Of a stretch of 64,000 nt of DNA, positions 1 through 11,521 are shown piece after piece. A program made the translations under genes and the position numbers. The stretch comes from Cheilinus undulatus. Lineage: Eukaryota; Chordata; Actinopteri; Labriformes; Labridae. Position 1 is the stretch's first letter; each line of letters begins with the position of its first letter. Under the pieces are notes generated by a model, which was not told the DNA's origin, searched no databases, and was given only the letters and a program-made list of their open reading frames with translations. The stretch is from positions 33,356,398-33,420,397 of the forward strand of contig NC_054865.1 of assembly GCF_018320785.1 (NCBI RefSeq), given 5' to 3'.

Positions 1-3000
1 AGCCCTCCTGACACGCCTTCCATGCGGGAGCAGGTGTTTTATGTGAGTCATGCTAAAAGAGAAATCCTGTCATAACTGGCCTGTCCATGTTTGTTTTGTG
101 TTTTAAGGTTTTGTTAAGTCTTTATTTTCACTGCACATACACATTCTCTGTTTTACTCATGGGTATCATTACTGTCATTTTACCGGCTTGTTCTATTTCA
201 GCTGCTCCCCAACTGTTTGGTGTGTAGCGGTAGCACTGATGTATGTGAGGATATTCACAGAGCAGTGTGCGTGAGGCCATGTGGTTGTGGGAGTGGTGTG
301 CAGAGCACCCAGAGAATGAATGATAGTGGTAGCGGGACGTGTGACAGCAGCATGTATGAACGGAGCTGTGGTCCTTGTAGCTGTTTAATAGTGGTTGAGT
401 AGAACTCCAATATGTCCCTCCTCTTCCTCACCTCACGTGAAGAGCATGCCTCGTGTCTGGCCCAGACACAGCCGCCCGCTGATGGAGGCTTTCCTCAACG
501 TCATGACGGAAAGGATGGCATCCTCACGTTTTGAAATCAGCCATACGACACCCCGATTCACCTCTTTACAGTCGGTGTGTTGGGACGTAGTTGTAGCTGT
601 AGTTTAGCAAGAAATCAGAGTACAATTTAAAAAAGATTGAGTAATCAAAATAAATCAACTTAAGAAAGTAAGTCTAAAATTTTTTTCTAAACTGAAAGGA
701 TTGTTCAAAAGAATTTTTCATTTCCTGGGTCCTAACTGGAAATAGACTGATGATGTAGTATGACCTGTAAAATGAGAAATTATCATAGTTTTATTTGCAA
801 CACTTTTGCTATATAACTCTGAACATGCAAAAGGCACTCAGTGATCACTTCATTAGGTTCACCTGTTCAACTGCTTATTAGGACAGATGTCTGCTCAGCC
901 AATCACGTGACAAATACATTTAGACATGCAGACGTGGTCAAGGAGAACTGCTGAAATTCAAACCGAGCATCAGAATGAGGAGGAAAGGTGACTTATGATA
1001 CTTGGAACGTGTCATGGTTTTTGTGGTGTGGCAGGCTCTCATGTTGTTTACGCCAAATTCTGACCCAAACATTTTAATGTCGCTACAGAATTCAAGACAC
1101 ATCAGGCCAGGTAGTGTTTTCCAATCACTTTTGACTTTTTTTGGTACGTCTGTGCAAATTGCAGCCTCCGTTGCCTTTTAGCTGGCGCCTAGTGTGGTCT
1201 CCTGCTGCTTCAAGGCCCATCTTGTTGTGCATTCAGCGTTTGCTTCAAGTGGGTATTGGAGCAGTTTTTGCCTTTTTATCATTTTGAACCAAAACAGTCA
1301 CTCTCATCTGGCCTCTGCCATCAACAAGACACGTTTGCCCAGAGAACGTCTGCTAACTTTTCAGTCCATGCTCTATAAACCAAAGAGATGGTTGTGGGTA
1401 AAAATCTCAGTAGATCACCAGTTTCTGAAGTTATTCAGACTAGCTCGTCTGGCACCAACAACTGTGGCACATGCAAAGTCACTTAGATAACCTTTCTCAC
1501 CCATGTTGATGCTTAGGTTGAACTTTAGCACATTGTGTATACTTTGTCTACATGCTTAAATGCTGTTAATACTGTTCAGACATCTGTGTTAATGAGCTGT
1601 TCCAAGAAATATAGATGAGGACAAACTTTTAGTGCCCTTTGAAAATTTCAGTTTTTTCCCTGGTATTTTCCAAGTGCTACCAAACATCTGATTTTATTTT
1701 TTTTAATTCTATTTTGGATGCTGACATTATTTTACCCTGCATACAGAAACAAAATGATTTCACTAAAACCAAAAAGTATCAGGGTCAAAATTATTAGCCT
1801 CCTTTAGAAGTAACCTTTTTTGTTGAGCCATAGCACAAACCACTGTTATGAAATGATGTAATGTAAAGAGAGCCACACAGTACAGAACAAGCCTGGCAGA
1901 GGTAAGAAGAGAAAGATTTCAAAGAATCTGGAAAGAAAACTAGTGAGAGATGTGTCTAAAGACCCCAGAACAACTGCCAAGATAGGACAAATGACTAAGC
2001 CAGGTCAGGGATGGTAGTCTCAAAGAAGACCGTCACTAGAGCCCTGCACAGGAATGGACTGAGAGGTTGAAGACCAAGAAAACATTCCCTTCTGCAGAAG
2101 AGACACCTTCAAGCCAGACTGAAGTATCCTAAGGACAACCTGGAGAAAGATTATACATACTGGAAGTGTGTCCTTTGGTCAGATGAGACCAAACTAGAGA
2201 TCTTTGGCCATAGAGGCTTATGTCTGGAGAAAGAAGGGAGAGGCATGTAACCTGGAAGAGCACCTTCAAACATGGTGTTAATAGTGTTATGCTGTGGGAT
2301 TGCTTCATAGGAACTCGGAATCTCATAAAGGTAGAAGGAATTATGAAGAAGTAGGATATGTGATGGTTCAGAAAGAAAACCTCAAGCAGTCAGCAGCAAA
2401 ACTGGGTCTAGGTCGTCACTTTGTCTTCCAACATCATAATGACCTGAAATATATGTGGCTCCTGGTGAAGAACTACCTCTAGAAGACCAAAATGAACGTT
2501 ATTTACTGGCCTGCACGAAGCCCTGACTTGAATCCCATTGAAAATCTTTGGAACTGAAGACCAAGGTCCATGCCAGAAAACCATCAAATCTGGAGCAGCC
2601 TGAGAGACGCACTAAAGGAGAATGGGTTGGGATTGCTCAGGAGACGAGTCTGAGACTTGTTGAAAACTACAAAAAATAACTCCTGACTGCTATCCAGCAA
2701 CAAAGAGACACACCTGACTATTATACTTATAGACTTATAGGTTTGACCTTGGTGGTTTTTGTTTTTTGTTAAATCATTTTGTTTCTGTGTGCAAAGTAAA
2801 AAAAATAAAAGCATCCACAATAAAACTAGGAAATACTTGTGAAAAACTGAAATTTTCATAGTTGGTTAATAATTTCATCCTTATCTGTACCTAATGAAGT
2901 GATTGTGAGTGCCTATTTATATTATCTGCTGTAGTCAGTGGATTTTGTGATCTGTTTACAGGCATTTTTTAACTCTTTGAGTGTTTATTTTGAATCACAA

Positions 3001-6000
3001 AAATGACAAAATCATTTTATTTGTGTATTATTAGAAATAACAACTACTTACAAATCAAATAAAATCTTAATGACGCTTTAACATTCATCAAACACCTTAG
3101 CTCCAATTTTTAAAGGTCTTATGATTTTAGATGATTTAAACAATAATTTCAGTAATTTTCAATTAATTAAATCAAGTTGCACATCATTACATAAGGCAGA
3201 TTTTTCCAGTGGTTCTCAAACTTTTTCTATCATGCCCCAATATTTGGAAAGAAACAAAGAATTTCTTATCAACCATATACAGTGTTAAATCATCATCACG
3301 CTTAGCCTCAATAGATGCTGTGGAGTTTTATAATGAAAAGGTCACAGTAGACAAGAAAGTGTGATGGACTCAGATTTTCTTGGCTGTTGATTCAGTCTGT
3401 GAAGCTTCTGTTTCTCTCATTAGATGTCCATCTGGGGAACTTTTATTTTGTTGTCTTGCTGAGCTGGAAATTTGCAGCCTCAGTAGTATAAACACACACA
3501 TTAATTTATCGGTCCCTCGTGAATCTGATAATTTTGACTTTAGTTCCACTTCATATTATTTCATCCTTTGTTGCCTTCCTTTACTGCCTCTACAACCTGG
3601 TTTGAGAACCACTAGATAAAATAATACATCCGTTTTATTAATCAAATTCACATATAAAGCTGCATGTAAATAGGGTTTGTAATTGTATCTTTTTAGAGGT
3701 GAACAGTCATAATTAATAATCGCTCTCTGTGCTTTCTCTCCTATTTAGTCTCTGCTGAAGCGACAGGGAGAAATGGAGAACGGGACAGTCTGGTCCAACT
3801 CCTCTGAATCCTCCGATGACTCCTCCAGTCCAGCCCTGGCTCACCATGCTCAGAGACTCACTGCCTCTAACATCCTGCCCACCTCTCTCACCTCTCAGCT
3901 GTCGCTAACACCGCACAAGTCCAGCGCATCCACGCCATCGCTCTCCTCCAACCAAGAGGAGGACGAGACGGAGAGCGGGGAGGTTTTCTCTCAGACTGAC
4001 ACCGTGCCAAACGGTCACCTGCAGACTCGCACCGAGCAGAGAGACTCTACCGTGACTGACAGGGCGTCTGTCCAATCAGCTGACGCCTCTGAGACTTCAG
4101 CGGATGTTTCCTCTGTAGCTCTTGTTTCACAGGTGGAGACAAAAAATGCTTCTGAACGAAGCGTCCCTCAGGTGTGTGTCTCAGTGGTGGAGATAAAGGC
4201 GGATGAATGTGAGGGCTCACCTCGACAGACTGGGGTAGGGGACAACAGCACTACAGCTGCAGGAGAGGGACAGCAGGAGGAAACGTCAGAGAAACACAGT
4301 GAATCATGCCCGTCCAACATGGAGTCAGAACAACCAGAAGATCCTTCAACGGTGAGCTCTGTTAGTCTTTTATTCTAATTTATGAAAAATTGAACACAGT
4401 TCTGTTTTAAAACGTGTGTCTTTGCTCTTTAGGTTCCTTTTCCTACTTCGGTAAGTTTCTCCCAGGAGCTGGAGACGGCCCTAGAAAGTTTCGACTTTCT
4501 CAACTGCTCTGATCTCGATGAAGATGAAGAGGAAGAAGAGCAACAAAAGGAAGACAGAGAAGAAAAGGAAGATGAAGTGCAAGATAAAGAGGAACAACAG
4601 AGAATGGAGGACAAGACAGCAGAGGAAGAAGAAAAAGATGGGGAGGATGGTAAGGAGAAAGAAGACCAACCTAAAATGGAAAAAGAGATAGTAGGGAAAA
4701 AAGAGGAAAAGGAGGAGAGTGATGGGGAAGATGAAAAGGAACAACACAAATCAGAGGAAGAGACAGTAGAAGAAGAAAAGGACGAGAAGAAAGATGGACT
4801 GGGGGAAGAAGATGAGAACATAAAAAGCGAGAAAGTGGAGGATGAAGAAGATGGGCAAGATGAAAAGGACCAACACAAAAACGAGATAGACAAAAAAGAT
4901 GAGGAGGAGGAGCTGCAAGATCAAGAGAACCAAAAAGAAATCAAAGAAGAGGGTGATGAGCAACATTCAGAGACCCCAAACAAAACTGAAGAGGAGACGT
5001 TGAAGGAAGAAGAAAAGATGGAAGATAAAAAGCAAGATGAAAACAACCAGAATGAAGCAGCAGTTGAGAAGACAGAGGAAGAAGAAGAAGAGGAAGAGTT
5101 TTACTCTGGAGGAAGGTCAGTATCAAGGTTTCCAGGTCTTTTTTTGTGATAAACATTGGTCATCAGCAAATATGAATAGATACCAGTAGCCAATGTTAAT
5201 CTGATGTGTCATGGAAATTTCTGGCTTGTTTCTAGTTCACCCTGACTTCTCTACAAACGATATATCTTTAAGATTCGTTTACCACAAACTTATCAGTTAA
5301 ACTCTGATAGTGGGAGTGATACACCAAAAGAAGGGGTGAGAAAAACATTGGTATCAGTGATGGTGGCTGGCTTAATTGTTAATTTATATATTGGTATTTG
5401 CGTAGATTTTCATGATCATTGCATTTCTAGTTTTTGTGTATGAGCTCTAATGGTGCGTGTTCACTATGTAATGCTGGCTTGACTCGTTTCTACTCCCATT
5501 AAGGATCATACCTGGTGCTTGTTTTTTTATATCGCCTCTGGTGAGGCTTCAAGCCAGCTGAGGGGACACTAAAATGTGATATTAAGACACCACTGCTTGC
5601 TGTGTGGTTAGAGTATTTTCACCTGGAGCACCATGATTGGGATGTCTGATGCAGGAATCAAATCCCCCTTCTCATTGGTTTCATACTGCTATATGACCTC
5701 CCAAACTCTCCTGTACTTCTCAGTAGGATTTATTTTGTCATGTTGCAGCTTTATGCGACAGTAAAAAATATTATTTTTAATCTCCACTCAGTACCCCATC
5801 ATGACAGAGTTATAACAGAATTTTAGAATTTTTTGCAAATTTATTAAATATAAAAAAACTGAATTATCACATTGACAAAAGTATTCAGATACTTTGCAAA
5901 AAACAAAGCTCAGGTTCCTCCCATTTCTCTCAGTCTTTGCCGAGATGTTTCTGCTCCTTGATTGGACTCCACCTGTGGTTAATTAAATTGATTGGACATG

Positions 6001-7362
6001 ATTTGAAAAGGGGGCTGCACAGAGGCACAGGGGTTAGCGCTGTTACCTCACAGCAAGAAGGTTCCTGGTTCACTTCCTGGTCAGGGCCTTTCTGTGTGGA
6101 GTTTGCATGTTCTCTCTGTACATGTGTGGGTTCTCTCCGGGTACTCTGACTTCTGGTTACCTCTCCCACTAAGGTCCTTCTCCACGCTCGCTCGCTTTTG
6201 CTGTATGACCAGCTCTTGTAAGAGTCCTGGTTGTGCAAAACTTCTCCCCATTTGAGAATTATGTGGGCCACTGTGCTCTTGGGAACCTTCAGTGCAGCAG
6301 ACTTTTTTGTAGCTTCTCTCAGACCTGTACCTTGCAACAATCCTGTCTCTGAGCTCTGTCAGCAGTTTCTTTACCCTTGTGACTTGTTTTTTGCTCTGAT
6401 CTTCATTGTCAGCTGTGATGCCTTGTATGGAGAGATGTGTGCCTTTCCATATCATGTCCAATTTATTTAATTTTCCACAGGTGGACTCAAATAAAGGTGT
6501 AGAAACATTTAAGCAAAGACTAAGAAAAATGAGAGGCACCTGAGCAAAATTTCAAGTGTTTTCGTAAAGGGTCTGAATACTCATGTCAATGTGATACTTT
6601 AGTTGTTTTTTAAAATAAATTTGAAAAAAAAAATCTAAAATTCTGTTTCCACTATGTCATAATGGGGTACTGAGTGTAAATTAATGAGAATAACAAAAAC
6701 TTTATTCGACTGAGCATCAGGCAGCAACATAACAAAATCGACAAAAGTGAAGCAGATCTGAATACTTTCCAAAAGCAGTGTCTGTGCAAAATTAAAGTGT
6801 CTTCTTCATGATACAGTACACCCCATTTAAATATTTCACTCAGTGTAGACTTGTATCTAGTTTCAGTGAGGAGTTTGGATGTTTACCGAAGGCGTTATTA
6901 AGCACCGTGCACATCCTTTTTGTCTTTTCTGCAGCTGCGATGAGGAGGAAGGAGGAGAACTGGAAATCCTGATGGAGGCCCCAGAAGGATTTAGAAACTC
7001 AGATGAAGATCGTTTCTCTGATTCACAGGTAATCAACTGATCAGCTGAATCGCAGTCTTTGAGTCTTTTTTATTTCTTAAATCAACTAAAAAAAGAACAA
7101 AAACATTTTTAAAAAGGAGTCAAGCGTGGAGGATGTGCAGGACTGGTTACGTCGACTTAATAGATCCGAGGACTTTCAGGAGGACATGGAGGAAAAGGGA
7201 GGTGAAGATAATGGTGAGAGCTGAAGACTAAGTCTGCAGATGTTCATGTGACCACAGACGTTTTTAATTTGCCATGTTTTTAATCTTTCAGAGGAGGAGA
7301 CATCACATGATCAGGAGGAACGTCCCACTACTCCGGGACATTTGGCCACTACTGTGTTTTAA
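1..7362 (+). CDS. 3' part of an unrecognised gene for a Ser-rich, then highly acidic protein
   Basis: Six exons join in one frame: 1-42 (partial, donor GTGAGT), 3749-4351, 4433-5115, 6935-7028, 7117-7213 and 7292-7362 (TAA at 7360-7362). The gene starts upstream of the window. The visible protein begins SPPDTPSMREQVFY and continues SLLKRQGEMENG. A Ser/Thr-rich, probably disordered stretch of about 200 residues follows. The third exon encodes about 225 residues dominated by Glu, Asp and Lys. The C-terminus holds ordinary conserved-looking sequence (LEILMEAPEGF, VQDWLRRLNRSEDF) and ends in TTVF. Phases agree at every junction (0, 0, 2, 0, 1), which supports a real gene. No catalytic domain is visible here, and the diagnostic domains are probably upstream. 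The fifth exon has an A-rich acceptor. I do not recognise the family. A cytoskeletal or scaffold protein is possible but would be a guess. Confidence 0.8.
1637..2865 (+). mobile_element. Degenerate Tc1-like DNA transposon
   Basis: The left end (from about 1637) and the right end (to about 2865) are inverted copies over roughly 130-200 bp. Both carry GAAAATTTCAG at the outer edge and CAGAAACAAAATGATTT further in. The interior, read on the plus strand, is a Tc1-family transposase relic: a segment with RDVSKDPRTTAK, then KTVTRALHRNGLRG, then YWKCVLWSDETKLEIFGH. Stop codons and frameshifts break it several times, so no active transposase is encoded. It lies in an intron of the acidic-protein gene. 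Confidence 0.85.
3206..3614. mobile_element. Non-autonomous hAT-type element
   Basis: The left terminus CCAGTGGTTCTCAAAC is repeated inverted at the right end (GGTTTGAGAACCACTAG). The element is about 410 bp, has no coding capacity, and ends only about 130 bp before the 3749 exon. The CAGTGGTTCTCAAA terminus is typical of vertebrate hAT/Charlie-like elements. Confidence 0.75.
5730..6790 (-). mobile_element. Degenerate Tc1-like transposon with a nested repeat
   Basis: Long terminal inverted repeats are visible: left about 5738-5895 and right about 6568-6790, sharing CACTCAGTACCCCAT, CAGAATTTTAGA and TATCACATTGACA. On the minus strand the interior retains the N-terminal helix-turn-helix part of a Tc1 transposase (LTELRDRIVARYRS and LKVPKSTVAHIILKW, now in different frames). 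The rest of the transposase is gone. An unrelated repeat (6011-6155) sits inside. It lies in the intron between exons 4433-5115 and 6935-7028 of the acidic-protein gene. Confidence 0.85.
6011..6155 (-). repeat. Fragment of a common teleost interspersed repeat, nested in the Tc1 element
   Basis: This segment carries GTTTGCATGTTCTCTCTGT and GGGTTCTCTCCGGGTACTC, widespread in fish spacers. It is the opposite orientation of the family seen more completely at 58041-58341. It interrupts the Tc1 relic, so it inserted later. Confidence 0.7.
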
Positions 7363-8800
7363 TGTCATGGTGGATCCATAGCTAAAGCGTTTCTCTCACT
7401 CTGATCCCCATCTCCTCTCACTCTGTGAGGCTGGAGGCCTTGAGGATGTTCCACTTACTGCTCAGACAAACAGGCTCTCCTGTTAGGGCGGAGTTTGTGC
7501 ACATATTTGCCTTGTTCTGACCGAGAACGATGAACCTCGAGGTTTCTGCACCTCAGCCATGACTCAAAGTCCCCAACCCACAAAATATAATAAGCCCTCT
7601 TTGGTTCACTCCATCACGTTGCCTGGGTTTAAGTGGGACTCCACTTTGTTTACACTTTCATGAACTGTTTCTGTTGTGTGTGCATTCAATGTCCAAACCA
7701 TTTCAGGAACAGCTAAAAGCGGCCTTGTTTTTGGTTTTATAACCGTGCATTTATGATCTAATCCCATGATTTGTAACAGTTTTATAAGTTTGAGTGGATG
7801 GTGGAGTAGGATCAACAAAGAAACAATCGCTGAGCTGCCCTGTAATGTAAAAAAAAAAAAAAAAAAAAAAAAAAACTATCAGTATTTGTGGATGTAAAGA
7901 ACCATGGAGGTTATAATTTAACAGTGTTAAATATGCGTTCAGCCCAGAGCTCTTCCCCTCATGTGAGGAAAGAGTCATTGAGCATGTGACGTTTGAGGAT
8001 TTTTTTATTGACGTGCAGCGGACAAGGAGCCATTTTTAAAAACAGGATCTTTTTAGAGAGACGTTCAATCAGAATAACCGAACATGCACAAGGAGTGAAT
8101 AAGTTACATTCAACTTTAAAATTAACATCAGAAAAATATCAGGATGAATGAAAACAGGTGACAGACAGTTCTCATTCTCATGTTTTTACAGTCAGTGTAA
8201 ACCTGTATTAAAACCTGCATGTGTAACTGCCTCACACTGCCCGCATATCTGTATAAAAGCTCAAATCATCATTTCAAGCGTGTAAGCTCAGCTCCCGTGT
8301 GAGGAAGCCACCAGATCTGTAACTGTAAAAAGAAAAAAGATGCCTCACAGGGGCGCTATAGTCTCAGTATCATGCTTTACGTTTTTTTAAAAAGCCTCCT
8401 CATTCAGAAAGTGCCTCAGAGATGTAAGGTTTCAAAATGCCACGACCAGAGAGAAAAGGCAGAAGAAAACAGTGTTTATTTTCTGAATTACTTTAAGAGT
8501 GTGCACAATAAGAGATATTTACTGTTTCATATAAAAAATTGTATATGTCTTGAAATGTTCAAATGTTTATGTTCAGAAATGTTTAAAGTTTATAAAGGTT
8601 TCTTTAAAACAAAGATGATTGCTGATGTGTTGAATGAAGGTGGTTTTAAACAAACATCACAATAAAACACAAAACTTCCAGATAGATTTAATCATTTATA
8701 AACACTCCTAAAGTGAGCCTGGCTGTCAGATCACAACTAAATGTCAAAGGACTCCAAGGCACTGTTTTAAAGGAAGTACAAATAAAGTTTGCTGGTATGA
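7363..8800 (+). other. Probable 3' UTR of the acidic-protein gene
   Basis: No coding exon is visible after the TAA at 7360-7362. Canonical AATAAA signals lie at 8661-8666 and 8781-8786, both on the plus strand and followed by A/T-rich sequence. The transcript probably ends near 8.7-8.8 kb. A run of about 28 A residues at 7848-7875 lies inside it. The exact end cannot be seen from sequence. Confidence 0.45.
7848..7875 (+). repeat. Poly(A) tract
   Basis: An uninterrupted run of about 28 A residues lies in the probable 3' UTR of the acidic-protein gene. It could be the tail of an old retroposon or simple slippage. Confidence 0.9.
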
Positions 8801-10083
8801 TTAAAAAAAAAAAGCTGATGAGTCATGTGAGTCCACATCTGTCTTTACTTGTCTTATAGATTTGTTTTAGCACGATTTCCAAAAAGAGGAAAATAACAAA
8901 CACTTCATTCACACCGTCAATCCTGGTCTTTCTTCACATCATGAGTGCACACACTCATTAAAAACAACATTTAATAAAAACATTTTCTAATCAGCTGAAA
9001 CAAAAAAAACCAGTCACTAAAATAAACTAAAACCAGAATTCAGCAGAACTCTAAGAAACCTGTAAACTAAAAAAAGGAAAAATCACCCAAACATGTTAAA
9101 CTTGAAATACTTTAAACTTACAGTGCAATTTGTGAAGAAATAAAACATGCGACGAATGTTTCAATAATTAAAACTCATCGACATCACTCATCACCTGGTG
9201 TTTGCAAGTTTAAGTTTACACTCATTCAGCTTTCGGTGCAACAAGACATGCAAGGTTAAAATGATGATACAAAGACTAAAAACACAAACTCCACCTTCCA
9301 GGGATCGTCATCTTGTGTTTCTGTTAAAGTAAAGCAGACATAATTAGACATTTTATCCACACAAAACTCACAACTTAACAATGATAGATGTCTTGGTCTA
9401 TTATACTTGTTAGTTTTCTGTGTGGACGACACAAACATGTTCCCCTTACTTTTCAACTGATCTGTTCATGAACAGAGGTTCAACTTTCAAAGTCTGGGTA
9501 GGGGGCTTTAGTGTAAAAATTAAGCTGCAGCATTTTTGAGTATAGAAATCTTATTCAAAGAGGAAACAAATCAACAGATTCTTGATGACAGCTTTAATCT
9601 AAACTTTGAATTATCAACTCAGAGGACTGTAGACAATATTACAGCCATTCCACCACATCTTATCATTAACAGCTCTGAGGAGGGGAGGTCGTGGATTCCC
9701 TTTAGAACAAACTGTCTAAATTGTACAAAAAACATGGGCGACTTTTCCATGTATGAACGCTGTCAAAATTTTCCATACTATAATATAAATTATGTGTTTC
9801 AAATTCTCTAAAATCTTCAGTATTTTGATGATTCCCTGGTCTCAAAGAGTGCAGAAACTTCCTGATCTTCAGTCATATTTTTAGCCAAAATTGTTTTTGC
9901 AGCAAAGACAGAATAGAGTTCGTCTGCAGTTTTTGAGAACTGAAATCAACAAGTTATCGAATATTCGATGTATAGGACTTCCATTTATGGTACTATGATA
10001 TCAAACAGGTTCAGAATGATCCTTAAATGGAATACAATAAAAAATGATAATTTCTCACTTAGGCTAAATATAAATAGTTATCT

Positions 10084-10460
10084 CAGTGTGTTCCCAAAGT
10101 GGAGGCCGGTACACCTGAAGGGGTTGCAAAACATTAGAAGGGGTGTGTGTGGAATGCTTTCCAAAAAAATAAAATATAAAAATAAATAAATAACTTAAAT
10201 GAACCAAAGTGGTACATTTTATCCATTTTGTAAAAGGAAATCCTTAAAATTACCTCAATTCAAAATTAAACCATAGCTATTAAGTCAGATTTGAGGTTAC
10301 ATAAACATAATATGTACAGAAAATCCTTAATATGTAAACGTCTTCACAATGCTTTGTGCATAATCATATGCTTTAACCACCTCCAGGGACAGCAGGGGCC
10401 CCCAGTCTCTGGCGCTGTAATTTTAGGGGTCAAGGGCTGAAAAGTTTAAAGAACCTCTGG
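10084..10460. mobile_element. hAT-type non-autonomous element, degraded
   Basis: The left end CAGTGTGTTCCCAAAGTGG and the right end AAAGAACCTCTGG form loosely matching inverted termini. The right part, with CCCCCAGTCTCTGGCGCTGT and GGGGTCAAGGGCTGA, resembles a second fragment near 35361-35455, which ends without a clear terminus. Confidence 0.55.
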
Positions 10461-10858
10461 ATAATAATAAGTTAATAAGAATATCACTGTTAGTGGTTGT
10501 TACCATAAGCAATCTTTTTCCAAACAAAATCTTTTTCCTGTTTTTTTTTTTTTTTTACAATCAGCAACATTAACTATATCAATAAACACTAAAACGCCTT
10601 ACTACTTTACCTTATTAGAAAGCACATTGATACATCTTTAAACACTGTATATTGCTTACTCCTAATAATTACATTTAAAAAAGTATTAACCCCTAAAAGC
10701 CTGATAACTCAAATAACAACCAGCAAATTCTCATTCTCATCAACAAAGAAAACTTGCCATAAAATGCATCACATTTGAAACATTAGGCTTTTTTGGCAGT
10801 CGATAATCCCATGGAGGACATTTTTGTCATTTATCAGATTGTTTTCAAAAGGTTTTAA

Positions 10859-11267
10859 ATAGGGGTGCACCGACTGCAATTTTCTGGCCAATCATCGATC
10901 TATAAAAAGCCTGACCTGCCGATTCTGATTTTTTTTTTAATAACTGACAGCATACACCTTCAATGTTCCCATCTTATTTTATTGAAAAACATTGAACAAT
11001 ACCCGTGAAACAATACAGACTTGTTGTTTTAACTGCACGAGGTAGTTCTCTCAAATATAAACGAAAAGTTTAGAGCATTGCTGTCCAAACTACTAAATTA
11101 TATCAGTTCCTTTAGTCTTTCAGTTTTCACATTTTAGTAGGTAGAGGTACATATGAAACTGATCTTATCCACCGATCTTATCTAAGTATCGGCCGATCAC
11201 CGATCCCCCAAAATTAAGGAAATTGGTGCCGATTCCAATTTTGGCCGATCGATCAGTGCACCCCTAG
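10859..11267. mobile_element. Non-autonomous hAT-type element
   Basis: The inverted termini are TAGGGGTGCACCGA on the left and TCAGTGCACCCCTAG on the right. GGCCGATC-type subterminal motifs occur near the right end (GGCCGATCACCGATC, TTGGCCGATCGATC). It has no ORF. It lies just downstream of the vrk3 stop codon, so the vrk3 3' UTR may run into it. The rest of 8800-11521 is A/T-rich with no gene that I can support. Confidence 0.75.
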
Positions 11268-11521
11268 TTTTAAAGGAAATTATTGATCATGTTAATTAGA
11301 TTGAGATCAAATATGATACAACAGGGTTTAAAGGGCTACTTCAACTCAGTAAAACCATGTGGTTAAAGGTGTTGCAGAATCCCTTATTTTACATGAAAAC
11401 AAGGAAAATCTTCTAAATAAATTTTTCAACCTAAGTGTTTGAACTTATTAATATAAAGCAGATTATTCTGAATATCAGACATAATCCTGAAGCATACGGT
11501 CATACTTCAGAGAGGCTCACC

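Noticed and set aside
4429-5156. Long minus-strand ORFs rich in Ser, Phe and Leu opposite the acidic exon
   Set aside because: They are antisense shadows of the Glu/Lys-coding tract. GAA/GAG-rich DNA gives few stops on the other strand.
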